Made by a program: the position numbers and the translations under genes. Shown here one piece after another: positions 1 through 14,500 of a DNA stretch of 64,000 bases (its first letter is position 1; each line of letters opens with the position of its first letter). Origin of the DNA: Puffinus mauretanicus (taxonomy: Eukaryota; Chordata; Aves; Procellariiformes; Procellariidae); contig JAJKFH010002311.1 of assembly GCA_023333565.1 (NCBI GenBank), positions 682,001-746,000 on the forward strand. The letters run 5' to 3'. Below the pieces are notes generated by a model. That model saw only the letters and a program-made list of their open reading frames with translations, did no database searches and had not been told where the DNA came from.

Positions 1-3000
1 GATAAATGGCAGCAATCCAAGCAGCGTGGTGTAAGGCTGATCAGAGGTTGCATCGCAGCGGAGCACGATGGAAGGAGGCAAGGGTAGGAGCGTGCTGGTC
101 AGATGGAGCACGAGAAACTTTTTAAAAAAATTAACCTAACGGGTCTCAAATTGTAACGGCAACAAAGTGAGTTCATTTAGTGACTACCCAAAGGCCTTAC
201 GGAAAAACAGTTACACTTTTTAACAGCTCTGGCAGAAGGAAGGAAGCGGAGGCTAGCGGTACCCCCGCCCCGGCACAAACCGCGCAGCAGCGCTGCCCCT
301 GCGCCCGCACAGCTCCTGCCGTGGCAGGGCCAGTGCTCCAAGCAAAACCCAGTCAGCTCCGTTATTCAGCCACGGGAGAACACACAGCCCACGGACATGA
401 ACTGAGCAGAACGATGGATTCAGGCATGATTCGCGATTTTGAAAAGTAAGAGTAAAAATAAGCATTATTAAAACAGATTTCAGGAGCAGATAGGATAGGC
501 GACGTTATTTTCCTAGCAAACACATAGGTTTCATACAACTCTTATCAGTGCACTGTACTGAAACAGCCAAGTTCACAGAACAGACTTTTTTTAAACATAA
601 GAAACTTAGGTAGAGAAATAAATCGTCACTTAGATAACCCTGTACGGCTCACAGCACCAGAGAGTGATGAGAGAATGTGCTCTCTTACAGACACTGTTTG
701 TCAAAACCCCATAATTTTCACTAAAAAAAACCCCCAGTCCCTATTGAAAGAAAAAGCTATTAAAAATTCTAACCAGACTAAGAATGAAACACTGCCCTAC
801 AGTGAGCTAACAGGAGATGGGAACACATGGAGCATCCCCTCTTCCTATGTAGTTACTTACTGTTAGGGAAATACTGCTTAATAATAGGAGTTAAACCCAC
901 CAAAAACCTGCTTTTCACCTGCCTACATATGCTGACTTCTATTTGACAGTTGATAATCGGAGTACGTAGCAGCTGGAGCACGAAGCATTTTCAACCTCTA
1001 AAACTTCTCCGGTGATGAGCTAGATGTGGTTGCAGCAATCTCAGTTCTTCTCCTTTCCTATTCAAGCAACCGTCACGAGATCTGCGGCCAGGCACAACGG
1101 TCCTGTAGGCTTCCCGCTCTTCCCAGTCAAAGTGCATTTTGCTAAGGTACCCTTTGGCTAAAATTCATTCTAAGCTGTGCCAGTATAGATGAAACCGTGA
1201 GAGCTCTGGGATTTTTGGCACAGCGAGAAGCACTCGTCCACAAACAGTTCTGTTAAGATGCAGCTCTTCCCTTTCAGCTCCAGCTTTACTCACCCAAGTT
1301 TTAAAGAAAACTAGTTAGAACAATGTCACAGTCATATTTGGAGCACCACAGTATTTTTAACCTTTGACTTCAGAGCCTTCAATGCACTTGCAAAACACAC
1401 AAATCTGTAATTCCCAAGTGACTTGAGACTTTAAAAGGAAAGCGTTTCACAACTCCAACGGAGGAGGAAAAGCTAACGAGATCAGTGCCTCCCACCAGGA
1501 TGGTGGGGTTTGGGGACTTAATTATCCTTCTAGAAGTGTCTTCTGCCCTGCGGACTCTGGGAAAGCAACTCTGCTGTCATTTTTGAAGCCAGCCTTCTGA
1601 TTCTCACTGCTCCTCACTCTAATTTTCTAATCAGCACCGGCTGTGTTTCCAGATCTTTAGCAGTACCTGGGCAAACTGTCACCTGCTGCAGAACTCCCCG
1701 ATGCTGCTTGTTCCGTTCACAGTTACCACTCGCATCCTCTTCCAAGGGTCACAAGCATCAGCACCAAGATTATCAAAACAAGCGGAAACTTGGAAATCGC
1801 AGTCCTCAATTTTAAAATCTTTGGAAAACATTTTCTTACAAGTCTAAGTCTTTCTTACAAGCAGTTTGCATACGATGGTTTACACTTAGTGATGCAACGT
1901 CATTGCATGTGAAAAACACAGCAGCTTTTTGATTTTTTTTCTTTTTTTTTTTTTTTAAATAGTTTATGCTTCTTTGAAGACCCACCTTACCTAACTGGGA
2001 ACACTGCCTAGACCCCCATGTGCAAATATGCACATCCAGTGATCTCCAAGAGGACATTGTGCCACCCTCTCGTCACCGCAAGCGGTGCTAGATAGGAACA
2101 CCAGAACTGCAGTGCGTAATGACTGTCCTCCTTGTCATTACATCCCAGTTTACAGCGAAAGAAGTCCTTCACCTAACAAGAGTTTCACTTTTCTACCATC
2201 AAACAAGCATATATTTTTATATTATGCAGATCATGGACATTAGCATATTCCACAATATTTTGCAATTAAAACATCACTAAACAACGGTTGGGGTGGGTGG
2301 GGAGGAAGAGGGAGAAGTGCTCTGGGCCTTGCGTTCAAAATGCACCTGGATGTTCAGAAACCCTGTGAACAGTATCAGGGCCACTTAATTCACACAACTG
2401 CTCTAAATTTTACAAAGATTAATTCATGATAATAGTAATAATACCTGGAGCATTATATGCCATTGTACAGCTATAAAATCTTAAAACAAATTAGTGATCA
2501 ATAATTACTCAAAAATTGACAAAGTATAAGAGACAGTATGTTCACAATTTTTTCTGGTTATGAGTTATTAAATATGTTAGGCATACAGATTTTCCTTGGT
2601 TGGTGTTGTTCCAAACCCTTCCGAAACGTACTTTGATATCTGGATTAAAAGCTCTAGTTTCATCACAGATTTTCTAACTCCCTCTCTATCCACAGCTGAA
2701 AAGCCATTTTGCAGCGCTCGCAGCAATGCTGGGGCTGAATCACAAGCAGGCGTCCCGATGCCTCCAGGAGAAAGGCAGCCCTCTCCTTTGGATTCAGCAG
2801 GTCTCACCGAGCCCCTGCTCCATCGGGATTCCAGCCCTTCCCCGTGCCCAGACACCTATAGGTCTTGCACTTACAGATGCGAGAAGCAAACCTGAAAGCA
2901 GTCGGGCTCAAAGCCCAAATTCAGGACGGTGTTTTTCCCTAACAGAGAACAAACCCCCGAAAGCAAAAATGCATTCACAAAGGTCATGTCTAGACTGGAG

Positions 3001-5220
3001 AAATAGGTCAGTTAAAAAAATGTGTTGGCAACATGACTTTAAACAGTTCTGTACATCTACAGAGAGAGAGTCGTGTTTAAATATGTGCTGCTTGGCCACG
3101 GGCAAGCCTAAAGGAAGAAACCCAGATTTTGACCATCGCCATTTAATGCATATCAGTGCTCTATTTATACTTAAAATACAGAATATAAGTTAAATGTCAT
3201 TTTGCAAGTTATGAATTGTGAGTTAGCATTAGACTTAAATTTTGTTTTTAAAAGGTATTTGCATACACTCTTGTTTCAGCTTTTCTTTAGAGGAAGTGAT
3301 AGTCCTTCAGGAAAAAGGACAACAGTTCTTACACACAGAGGCGACTGACGACTTATCTGGCTAAACACTGCCAAATCTGCATGGGGTAATCTAGGGATTC
3401 TCTCTTTAACACAAATAGCATTTCTGAGAAATTATTGCATATGAAAGTTGTAAGAACAATGTAAAAAAATCCCTATTCCCCTTCCCAGCTGGATGGTTCC
3501 CTGGAAAGCTCCAGAAAACTGCTTTAGCAGCGCCTGAAGAAGAAAGCTTTTTATAGAGGGGAAAACGAAGAGCGAGGCCACTTTCTGCGTAGGAAGGAGT
3601 GTCTGAATAGGAAGTAACAGCTAAATCAGATATAATTTTAGATACATGGAAACTCAATTTTCTTTACAGAGCTCAGTACAAAATCTGCATACCTACTTTT
3701 CTGTCACTGCTCCTAGGGACGCTACTAACTCAGTGCTGTAATAAATCTGTAACTCAGCAGGGGACTTGTGGCCTCCGAGGCTGGTCAGTAAGTTGAGTAT
3801 CTTTTTCCAGTCTACTTGACTTTTGTATACTGAATTGTACCCCTCCAAAAAGAAAAAAACCCTTAGTGGAATAGATTACACCATCAGCTGAGGCGTAAGA
3901 GTTAAGCAGAAAGCCGTAGTTGAATCAGTTTTTTATTTAATTTTTACTAACTTTGATTATTCAAGAGCAGTCCTGATTTCTGCTTTTGGGCTCACAGTCC
4001 TCACTTGGCATCTACCCCTGCCTTCCCACTTCCAACGAGATGTTCCTGTACCTGTAAAAGCGGTATGCCCGCAAAGGCAGAATAGGCAAGCTCCTTTAAA
4101 CCAGTCTCCAAATCAACTAGACAAAAGTACAGAAAGAGAAAAAACTGTCTTTTAGCAAACTAGCGTTGCTGATCAGCATGACCTAAAAAGCCAATTTAGT
4201 GCTTCCCGAGGCCTCATTACTTAGCCTACTGAGGCTGGGAAGTTGGAGTGGAGTTACGGTATGAATTTACAGTGCACTCGCTAGGCTGTACATGAGGACT
4301 CTCAGTTTGCATTTGTTACTTGTAGCTTAATGCATATATTTATATGTGCAAAGTAGATTTATCCGCAATGCACAGAGGCAGATTTGGTGCAGATCAACAA
4401 TATCCAAGTGGAGAGTTAAGGCAGAGGAGTTAGTGTGCTGTAAATTCGCACCTTGGCTAAATCCCCACTAGCCTCCCCTGTAGAAGCATATTGGCACAGT
4501 TTACTCTCAAAAAATATACTGCTGAATTACCACCAGCTTATCAGCTGGGCATAATTAAACACTGTTCTTAAAAGACATTTGAGAAACTTGAAAAAAGTGG
4601 CTATTTTGTTACTGCATCCCTAATGTAGCTGGGATTTGCTGTTGAAAGGATAAGACCATTTCTTGTTACAATGAAAATGAATAAAATCCCTCAACATGTA
4701 TTGGGCATGTTTAGAAAATCGGGGTAAAGCTACTGCAGCCTATAGGGAAAACGGGTCTGTCACACACGACAGCATGATGCCTTCCTTCTGCTGGGAGGCT
4801 ATCTTGCACTGGAAATACAACGTAAGAAGGACTAAAGAGCGAGGCCTGCATCTGTATCAATGGACATGAAAATGTAAGTACGATAAGTCCTGGTGCAGCC
4901 GAAGCATGTCCCCCGGAATTCCTGCCCCACTTGCCAGCGATGCACTTATTACTACCTTGTATTACGTCACTATGGATTTTCTCTTGTGAACTTTGCTATT
5001 GCTTATGCGAGTCAGATTCTAAACAAAACCAAACAAAGCACCCCCAGCCCCCCAGCACATTCCCATGGCTGTTTGTACCACAGACAGGGCACGACAGGGT
5101 ATTTTTAGAGCAGAAGTACACTGCACTGAATGGGCCTGCACATGTGCTACGTGCCTGGAGGACAGCACGATGGCATTTGCGCTGCAGCCTAATGGCTTCC
5201 CTTCCCGCCTCCAGTGAGAA

Positions 5221-5262
5221 AAAGGTTATACTCAGTTATTAAAAGGTTATACTCAGTAATTA
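5221..5262. repeat. Two-copy tandem duplication, 21-bp period
   Basis: AAAGGTTATACTCAGTTATT at 5221 is repeated from 5242 with one change (TTATTA to TAATTA). The duplication is nearly exact and so probably recent. Confidence 0.9.
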
Positions 5263-7023
5263 TCTTTTATCTGCAATTTGAGGATGCGTGTTTCTACTAA
5301 CAAGTTTTCCTGCCTCATCGGAACTTGTCAGTGTGACAGTGTCAGTAAATGCTTTACAGGTTGAGATTGCAGGATAGCCATCTTTCTTTTTCTACCTTTA
5401 AAATACCACATTTGAGAACAGTGTCTTTTATTCAGTAATCAAACTTAACTAAAACAAGCCATCTGACATCAGCAACTATTCATTCCAAACATAATATGAA
5501 ATAATTTTCTGCCTTATATAAGAATAAAAATTTGCAAAGGTATCTAGTACTGAAATAAAATAATGCTATGCACAATTCAATTACTGCTTTGACTGCTGAA
5601 GCTCTGATTTTAATTCTGCAGTGAGCCAAATAAAGTACCCCGGACCAAACAGTATTGATTCCAGCCAATGTTTAAAAGCATCTTTTGCTTTGAAATAAAC
5701 CGAACCAAACTCAGGCTTCTCCTTCATCTCCCAGTGAAAATGACAGCGTTTTTACGTTTAAAAGCGCACATCTGCATTATCTGCAGATTCCTCCCGGGGA
5801 AGCACTCTGAGGTTGCCGAAGCAGCGATCCCACAGCGGGGACCGGGGGCTCCCCCAGCTACGCGTCCTCCATCGGCCGCCCTCCCCATGGACACCCGCCA
5901 GGGCAAGAGCAAGCGCCAGGGTAAGGGGGTGCTTACAGAGAAAAACATCTAAAGAACAAGATGCTACTCAGCTAAACGAACCATTTGTTTTCATGACAAG
6001 CCCTTTACACATCCAGTACTACAGGTGTACAGCAGGTTTACGCTAAGCATGGCTCACTTCAGTATTAATTACAAGTATCTCTATGAAATGCAGTTCTAAA
6101 TATCTATGACAAAACCCAAGATTTAAGCAATAAAAATAGAATCTTTTATGGCTTTCTTGACTACACTCTGTGCTTTTCTCCGCGCGCACTTGACCAAGCC
6201 ATTGTCTATTCGCAGGGAACACGGACCTGACTGCAAGTCCCAGCTGGTGTCCAGACCCTGGGAACCCCTCGGTGTACAGGTAACCGTACCAGCAACAGCA
6301 ACGACAATGGAGACAAAGTTTTCATAAATTACACATCAAAATATACAGCCACATATACAACCCTTTATCACTATAGCTCAATGTTGGTGAAGAGTTTCTG
6401 TTTTCAGAGGGAATTCTCCATGCTTCCGAGACTGGAGCTACCGGCCAGCAGGAACACATGGACAGGCATGCAAAATACCCAGGCTGAAGTCAACAGTCAA
6501 AAATCCCTTAAAAATGAGAACAGTACTGGAGGTAGACTGGCATTTTCCCATAAAATTCATGGATCTGTTCAGTTCGAGCCCTCTGGGTGGGAAGAGCAGA
6601 AGATGTATTTTCTGAAACAGGCTTCACCTCCTACACTGGTAAGGTGCCGAGAAGATGTACCAGCAGCGGGCAGCTTTAGTTCTCATGTTTTAACTGAAGT
6701 CTTTGATTAGTGACTCTGTAAGGGCCAGTCTCTCATTATATACCGAAACACATTTCTAAAGGAAAAGAAAAATGATCGGACAGCTTGTATGTATGGATTA
6801 ATTGGGGGATTTTGGACTGGACTCTGTTACCCAGCAAGAATTTACCTGACATAACTTTAAATAGAGATAATCACACCAACCCCAAGTTTCTGGGCTTCAC
6901 GTACAGTCAATGAGAGAAAGAGATACTCGAAAGTCTCACGCAGGAGCTCAGGCATCCCTCTGTGGTAGATACCTTACAAAGCTAGATGAAAAGCCTCCTG
7001 CCCACCTGCACAATGAGGAAAAG

Positions 7024-7036
7024 CCCCCCCCCCCCC
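7024..7036. repeat. Poly-C tract (C13)
   Basis: A run of 13 cytosines flanked by AAG and AAAG. It is the longest pure C run I saw in the window. Confidence 0.95.
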
Positions 7037-7312
7037 AAAGAATGTAGCCGAGTTAATGTTTATGGTTTATCATGATGATAAATTAATGAATAATGACACT
7101 AAATCTGTTTTGGCTATAAAATAGCGCTAGAGACTCCGATGAGCAAAATTGGAGTCTGAAAGTTCCAGACATTCTTTTCCTATCATTCTAAAGTCAATGA
7201 CAACCATGTATCCTAAAATTTAGTTACCTGAAATACACCTCTACAGCCTGATAACACCGATTTAGTGTTCAATTTGAAAAAAGTAGCAGACTATCATTCT
7301 TTTTCTGTAGTA

Positions 7313-7340
7313 AAATTCCTTTCTCTAAAGAAAGGAATTT
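7313..7340. repeat. Perfect 12-bp inverted repeat, 4-nt loop
   Basis: AAATTCCTTTCT (7313-7324) pairs exactly with AGAAAGGAATTT (7329-7340) around a CTAA loop. Confidence 0.9.
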
Positions 7341-10300
7341 CAGTCCCTGTTGATGATAATCTACAATCTTATGCAAAATAGTAAGTATTTGTTTTGAGTT
7401 TAACATGAACCTTTAGTTGCATTCAACCTGCTGAGACTGCTTCTAGCCTAGCAAAAATGACTATGCATTTTTTTTGGTTCGCATATTCTTAATAAATGCA
7501 TTTCTTTAAAAATAAAAAAAGAAAGAAGCACATCTCCTGGTTTATGACTTTGCACAGTATGTAAATCACTTCAGAAAACCTCAAAACTGTCAGTTTGTAA
7601 AGTCAACGAAAAAAATGACGTTTGGAATGGGAAGCGTAATTCAGCCACGCTGGCAGCGGCAGGAGCACACTGCGGCAGCTTCAATGAGCTGCAACGTGGC
7701 ACGTTTATCATTAGATAATCACTCCCCCAGAGGATTAGCAGCACACAGATGAACCTCGTGCCACACAACACACTTGGGGTGTCATTAGCTCATGATAACC
7801 CCACTCCCTGCCATCTCCTATTGCTTAATTAGAGGTTACAAAGGTTATAATAGGACTAAAAGAACTTGGGTGAACAGAACTTGCAATGAGTGATACCTTA
7901 ATCAATTCAAAACCGGGGGCTGCACATGTGTAGTCAACAAAGGCGCAGAGGGGAGACCATAAGCATGCATTGTGTTTTAAATTAATCAGCTAAAACTTCA
8001 GGAGAATGAAGAAATCTAGACCCACACTATGCCTTATTTTCCCTTGACAAATTTCAACTTTTTCAAGTAGCATTTTGCCTAATTCAAATGCCATGTATAA
8101 ATACTAAAAAAAAAAGAGACAGATTTTAAGATACCAGCTCACCTGAAAGAAATTATCAAGCACAGCCCAAGCAGGAGAAACAAGATCTCCAGGGTGTCTC
8201 AGCAGAAGCAATGCTAAGCTACATACACATTTGAGAAACTTCATCGTGACTGCAAAATTACAAATCGTGCTTCTCAGCATGAGTGCTTTATTTTTGGTTA
8301 AAAATTGCCAGCCATGCTGAAGCGGTGTGCTTAGCGCAGAGCACGGTGGCGGAGAGGTTTAACGGCATGTCTTCTGCTGTGTTTTGTAAACAAAGGCCAC
8401 ATTTGCAGATGGAGCAGCCACAGATCTGCTGCACTCAGAACTGTTTTCCAATTCACTGTGAAACATCAATTATCTTTATCAAATAACAGTATCTCATCTC
8501 AGTCCATTATCAAGATGGAGTCTTATTTTAGCTGGACTGCAGCCCTATCTGTATATCAAGGCTGGCCGCAGTGCCAGAGTGAGTGAAAGGCTGTGAAATA
8601 ATCAATAATCATCATCAAATTGTGGTCGACAGGTTGTGAGGATGGAAGTTTTTGATGAAACCTCAACCTTTTTTTGTGCAGCTGATAAAGCTTAACCTTT
8701 GCAATACCTGATAACTATGACTCAGTTAAGGCAGCTCTGCATACACATAAAAGCTTTGACTGCTCAAAAGGCCGCTGCAATTGTTTGGTTGAAGTGGCTA
8801 GCACCTTCACGCCACCAAACATCCCCCTGGTACTCAGCAAGTCAGCAGACACAGAACCACTGCAAACCTATTTCGGGGATTTTTATACACACAACATTGT
8901 CCTCCAGGAAGGGACAACCACGCTCGGTCCTAAAGCTGTACCAGTAAAAGGTCAGCCTAAAAAGGACAACCTGTGCATAACAACGAACAGGAACAAGAGA
9001 AAAATTGCCAGCAAGTATTCATCTATTTAAATGTAGGCAGCTTTCTGTTATCCAGAATAAAAGCAGGATGAGATCACACAGATAAAGGAAAAAAAGTACA
9101 AAACCATACATGCATTAGGCTAATCACAGAGCAGCCTTTCTGTTAAAATTGTTATTCTTATTCAGCCCTTTTCTTATGATAATTTCTTTTCAAAATAGAA
9201 TTAAGGCACAGAATGAGGTTGTAAACATTTTATACTGGGTTTTCAGTTTTGAGCATAGCATGAGTAATCTGCAACCTGAATATAACCTCCCTGTGAAGAA
9301 TGGAGAGTTGATTCAGCCATACATTTTCCCTTTTAGCTATCCATCAGTTTCTCTAGAAATAGAAATTTGAGGAAGTTTGTCAGAACTCACATGAGCAAGC
9401 AGAATGGGAATTTCAAGCAGAATGTATATTTCTAACTTTCTGGGCTGTAACAGTGTCTAGGTACAGCATCAAAACAGAAACTCTACCAGACAAACCACAT
9501 GTAGGCACAATGTTACCGCTGTGTTTATATTAACTACCTCAAAAACACATACACAACCAAACCAAACCAGCCCAACCCCACCACCCTGACCAGTCTTTTC
9601 AGCGTTCAGGACAACTGTGGCACTGCTGGTCAGACCGAGCAAGTAATGCAAAAACTGTCTGGTATTTTGCTTAGATAGCTGGAAAGCCTTCGTAAAACTT
9701 CAACAAATTCTGTGGGATCTGGCAATACCTTTCAGCATTATCACTGAAAAATTGGTCATAAACCTCCAGGCCACCGCAAGACGCCCGATGGGACAAGCCA
9801 GCCCCCCCACTGCCTTACTCACAAGTGAGTCCCAGCTGTTCCCCAGGGAAATCCAGCCAGAACAGCCGGCCGTGCAGAGACCCGGCTGCGTGCAGGACGC
9901 TCCTGCCGAAGGTAAGCTGCACCCTGAGGTGGGGCAGGAGAAGGCCCTCCATGAGCTCACACCCCGGTGGAGTCTCCGCAGGTCACAGCTACGCCAACAG
10001 CCCTTCTTCTGCTCATGGAGGTTCTTGAGCTCTTCTCCGGTGCGAAGTTTTTGCCCGCCTCAGTTGCAAGAGAGGCAGCTATCCTGTCTGCCTACGCAGA
10101 AATGCAGCTCAGCTCAAAACCAGTCATTTGGCATCAGCAGAAAAAAAACCCCAAAATTACCTCTTGGGCCTTAATTCCTCAGGCTTATCAGGCTATGAAA
10201 ACTAATGTAAAACCAACAATCAGTTCAGAATGTATCTGCATTTCAATTCAGCACGTTATTGTCAAAACACCAAATCTGTGGTCCCTTTCCTACACTGAAT

Positions 10301-11559
10301 CCCTGTTACATCGTTTAGCCCATTTCAAGATTTCAGCCTCAACCTCTAAGAGACACATGAAGAGACTGGAGGACTAAAATGATAATTAATGTCTATTTCC
10401 TGGCAAAACCAGAACTGACATGCAAGAGTAAAGACTTATTTATACCCACTGCCAGGTATTTTCAGAACCTTGCTTAAAACTGCTGCATTTTCTCTCCAGA
10501 CAAAAGAATAAATTGCAACAGAATCATTTGCTTTTCCATATAAAAAACCTCGCAAGTAAGACGTGGACTGATAATCATTGCCAAATGTAGGAGCTTTGAA
10601 TGAAGCAGCCAAAGAGCTCACAGCTCATTAACACGGACTCCCACCAATCGTTAGAAAAACAAGGACGTTCCAGGGAAAGGAAGAGAGCTCATGGTATTAT
10701 TGGTTGTACCTTAAAGAGCAAAGAGAAAGACCTGAATAATTATAGGCTTACCTACCTCATGCAAATCGCCCCCAAGAAAGGCATGTTTCATAGGAAATTG
10801 ATACTAATGAGATGTTTATATAAATATAATACAAACATTGTCAACAACATAGTTTTATAGAAAAGAGGTTGTATCAAGCAAGCTTACTGAAATGTACAGT
10901 TTTGATGATAAAAGTCAAACCCCTCATGTGGCAAGACTTCTGAAAGGTGTTTGGTGCAGTTTCATACATTCCTGTGAGAAATGAAAATGACACGTAACGA
11001 ACAGGTTGGCTGTTGCATGGATTAAATACTGGTTAATCGATGTGGTTTGGAATGCAGCTGTAAACAGAAAAACTGCTGCACTGGTGCATTTCTCCCGGGT
11101 TCCCAAAAGGGCCTGTCCTAACCTAAGAGCTGCTGCTGCTAGAGCTTGAGGAGAACACCCAGAGGGCTTGGGGTTGCGGAGGAAAAACCCGGAGAGCACA
11201 ATCCTTGAGCGCATGCTGGGCTGGCTGGGCTTGCCAGCATCCCTCCGGCCCAGAGGAGCCGCATCTCTTCGGTTTATCAAGTATGACGGTGGGACTTTGA
11301 CCATGTCTAGAGCACTCACATGCAGAAAATAAATTAACGATTTCTTATGCAGATTAACAGTTAAATGTAATACAGGACCTACCGGTCAGAAGTTGAAGCT
11401 AAAGCAAAGTCAAACTAGAAACAAAATATAGCTTTAATAATGAAAATCATTAACTACTGAAACAAATTACGACGATTCTGGCAGATTTTCCATTACTGGA
11501 AAATTTAAGATCAGGATGAGATGATCTTCTGAAGATACCCATTGCCCAGTGACGCTGGA

Positions 11560-11625
11560 TATAAGCGCCCTGTCCCATGCAGGAGGTCAGACCTGATGAT
11601 CGCAGAGATCCCTTCTCACTTCTCT
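11560..11625 (+). mobile_element. Degenerate CR1-like 3' remnant
   Basis: The stretch AGGAGGTCAGACCTGATGAT followed by GCAGAGATCCCTTCTCAC resembles the 3'-terminal block of older CR1 families (GAGGTCAGACTAGATGATC...GGTCCCTTCTG). The terminal 8-bp repeats are not visible and the flanks are not recognisable, so this is a weak call based on one conserved block. Confidence 0.4.
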
Positions 11626-14164
11626 CCTTCCCCCCACCTGGGAGCCGCCAGTCATCAGCTTCCTCCATTTACAATTTTGCTTTCCTGAGAGAGACATCAC
11701 CTGTGATGAATACACACTGAACTGCTAAATGCCGCTCTGGAGACTGCCGATGTCACTCTGATGGATGTGGCACCAGGCACTATTAAAAAAACCAAAAAAT
11801 CTGCTCTTACAGAGAACTTGGGTCCTCCCTAGGTGTGGAGCGGGCTCAGCATCTCCCGGAGGGCTGCTCCGCACACCGCCGGACTGGGAAGTCCTCCTAC
11901 AGAGCCTTTACCTCCCATCGGCTGTCTCAGCACACCGTGTTTTTGCAGGGTTTAAAAATATTCTGGTCACAAAACCACTGCTGCTCCAGCAACAGAAAAT
12001 GCTAAAAGGACTCAACAGCAAATATTGTATGAAAATGTACTAGAGTTTAGCTAGTATTTTAAATAATTCTAATTTAAACTTCAGAACAGAGTTCCTAGAG
12101 TAGTTTAATACTAGCAAATTGCTTATTGTGGAACAGTTCTATTTATGGAAAAAACAAAGAAATCCCCCCATAGCGGCAGTTCACAGTAATAGTCTAAAGC
12201 ACGGTGTAAAATAATACTAGTGTAAAAGACAAAATTATTGCAAAGGAGTCCTCCCCATAATCTCCTCCAAGATATGGCTATTTAATAGTAAATTATAATG
12301 CAAAGAATTTGAAAAAAGCTGGTAACTTATTAACTAAAACAAAGCAGCTAAACTGTTTGAGATTTCTATTTGTCATAATTATTTTGGAACTTATTATCAA
12401 AGCATTTAAAATTTTAAGAGTGACCTTGACATTTTATATCGTCTCTTTTCATAACAGTGTTGGGTGGTGTTTTTTTTCTTTCCTTAAAAATCTCATGAAT
12501 TCTTTTGATTATTCAAACATTTCAAAAGCCATGCTGACAGAGCCCCACATAACCTTCCTCTGAGATTTGCAGTAACGAAGCACAACCAAACGAGCCCCCT
12601 TTCCTGCAAGTCCTCTGCAGGACGCAGCCCGAGCGCAGGGTGCGGTCCCCCTTGAAAGGGGGTACAAAGACAACCCTAAAAGGGCTCCAACGCCTCGCCC
12701 CCATAGAATGAAATGTCTCCAGAAAGGCAGCAGTTGCTCTACGGGTAGATCGGTTGGCTTCCAGAGCCGCGCAGCAATAAGATAGTATGTTTTATTATGA
12801 GTGTCATGGAGACGGTGTGAAAAATCAAGAGCCATAGGCAGTAAGCGGCAATGGGTCAATACTGTTCACCGAGACATTGTGTAGATAATCAACAACAAGG
12901 CCCTGGGTTCTCGCTGCGCTGCAAACAGCTGAAGGGCAAATCAATACCGCCATGGGAAGGACACTGCCCGGCTCCGCTCCCCACAACACACCGCGGCTAC
13001 TGCAGGAAGGCACCCGAAAAACCAAATGAATTCCAACTTCGCCTGTGTCTAACGCTGGGCATTGGGAATACCAACACTTGGAAGATATTTAATAATTTAA
13101 CAGAAAAGAGAAAGGGAGAGAGAACCTAGTCTCTATATTAAATTATGGAAAAACATAGATAAAAAAGATATGTATTTGGAATACTCATGATATAATACAA
13201 GGGGGCTGCGTTTTTCATTCTGATTTAATGTTTTAAAAATAAACTAAAATCCAAAACCCCTGAAATGAAAAAGATATTTCCCTGAAAGTAAGATTAAATG
13301 TAGAACATTTTGAAGTTTTTAAATATTATAAATTAATAATATATCTTTTAAAATATTAGGTAGAATTCCCATGTTAATACACATATCTGCACAACAGCAA
13401 TAATGCAAAGCAAAAGCAAAATACTGAAATGCAGGTAACTTTGGCTTTGAGGCAACATTTTACTGGTAGTATTAATAATTGACACCTTATTAAATAAGTG
13501 ATACTAATATAGTAAATTTTACTGGAAAAAACCTATCATATATAAATGTTGATTTATTATTTGTTAAAAAAGGTGATTCTTGACATCCATCATTCTATTA
13601 ATCATTAGATGTAATTTCTCAGTCAGTACATACAACCACCTTTCTTGAAAACAAAATAAACATTGCTGGAAGGAAAAAACCCATACAAAATGTTTTTGTT
13701 TCTTATAATTTCAGTTAAAATGCCTCCCTTTTTTCTTCAAGCAGATCATAAAATTCCTATCATTAGCACCCTATTTCACCTATAGTGTAAAGATAAAGTA
13801 ATCACATTCAGAGCGCATATTTAGGCCAGCAGTTTGCTCTACTGCTGATAATTACTACAAATTTTTCTACCAACTATAAACTGTGTTAAATCAGTGACAT
13901 AATTTCAGTAAAACATAACCCCACACTGCTCAGATCCTGCCATCAACTGAACTTAAAAGGCATTTTTTTTTTTTGGCTGCGTGGTATGAAAAACTAACAT
14001 TTTAAGCTTTATTTTCATCACCATAACTACGTTAGTATGCACAGTGCTAAGTTACCAGATTATAGTTTCATGAATTATTCAACGCAAACGTCACAGAATC
14101 AAAAGCAACTGCAAGCAAAGAAATCTCATTCTTTTATGGGGATTTCTGATGTTTTCCTCAGGCA

Positions 14165-14500
14165 TCTCCAGAGCGATGCGGCTTCGGTACACCGGGGCGG
14201 CACCCTGTCGGTGCCAGTGACGCCCCGACACCCGCCCGCTCCACCCACCCCCACAGCATCCCCCCGCACGGCATCCCCCCCGTGGGGCTTGGGAGCAAAG
14301 ATCTCAGAGCGAGGAACTCATCTCACTCCTGCACTGAGCCAGCGGACAGGTCTTCAGCAGCCGCTGGCTTGCCTTGGGGCCGCGGAGCCCGCCCGCCCGC
14401 CCGCAGCCCCCAGCAGTCCACTCGCACAGCCGCTCCCCGCCTGCCCGCCCCTGCACAGCGGGATCCCCAGCAGCTCTAGGAGACACGGCTCAAACACCCC
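14165..14500. other. CpG- and C-rich intronic block
   Basis: The sequence is rich in C, with many CpG dinucleotides and a short (GCCC)n run near 14388-14404, in otherwise AT-rich intron. Overlapping open frames on both strands follow from the lack of A/T-rich stops. There is no recognisable protein, TATA box or splice-linked first exon. Confidence 0.6.

Noticed and set aside
10924..11319. 131-codon minus-strand frame tested as a candidate terminal WDR7 exon
   Set aside because: It has no similarity to the WDR7 C-terminus. The apparent partial match near 11290 to a reversed HGHKG codon pattern breaks after a few bases.
14085..14110. TCACAGAATCA, resembling the reverse-complement end of CR1
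   Set aside because: The following sequence lacks the GG(T/A)TTGGAAGGGACC block expected of a CR1 3' end, so this is a chance match.
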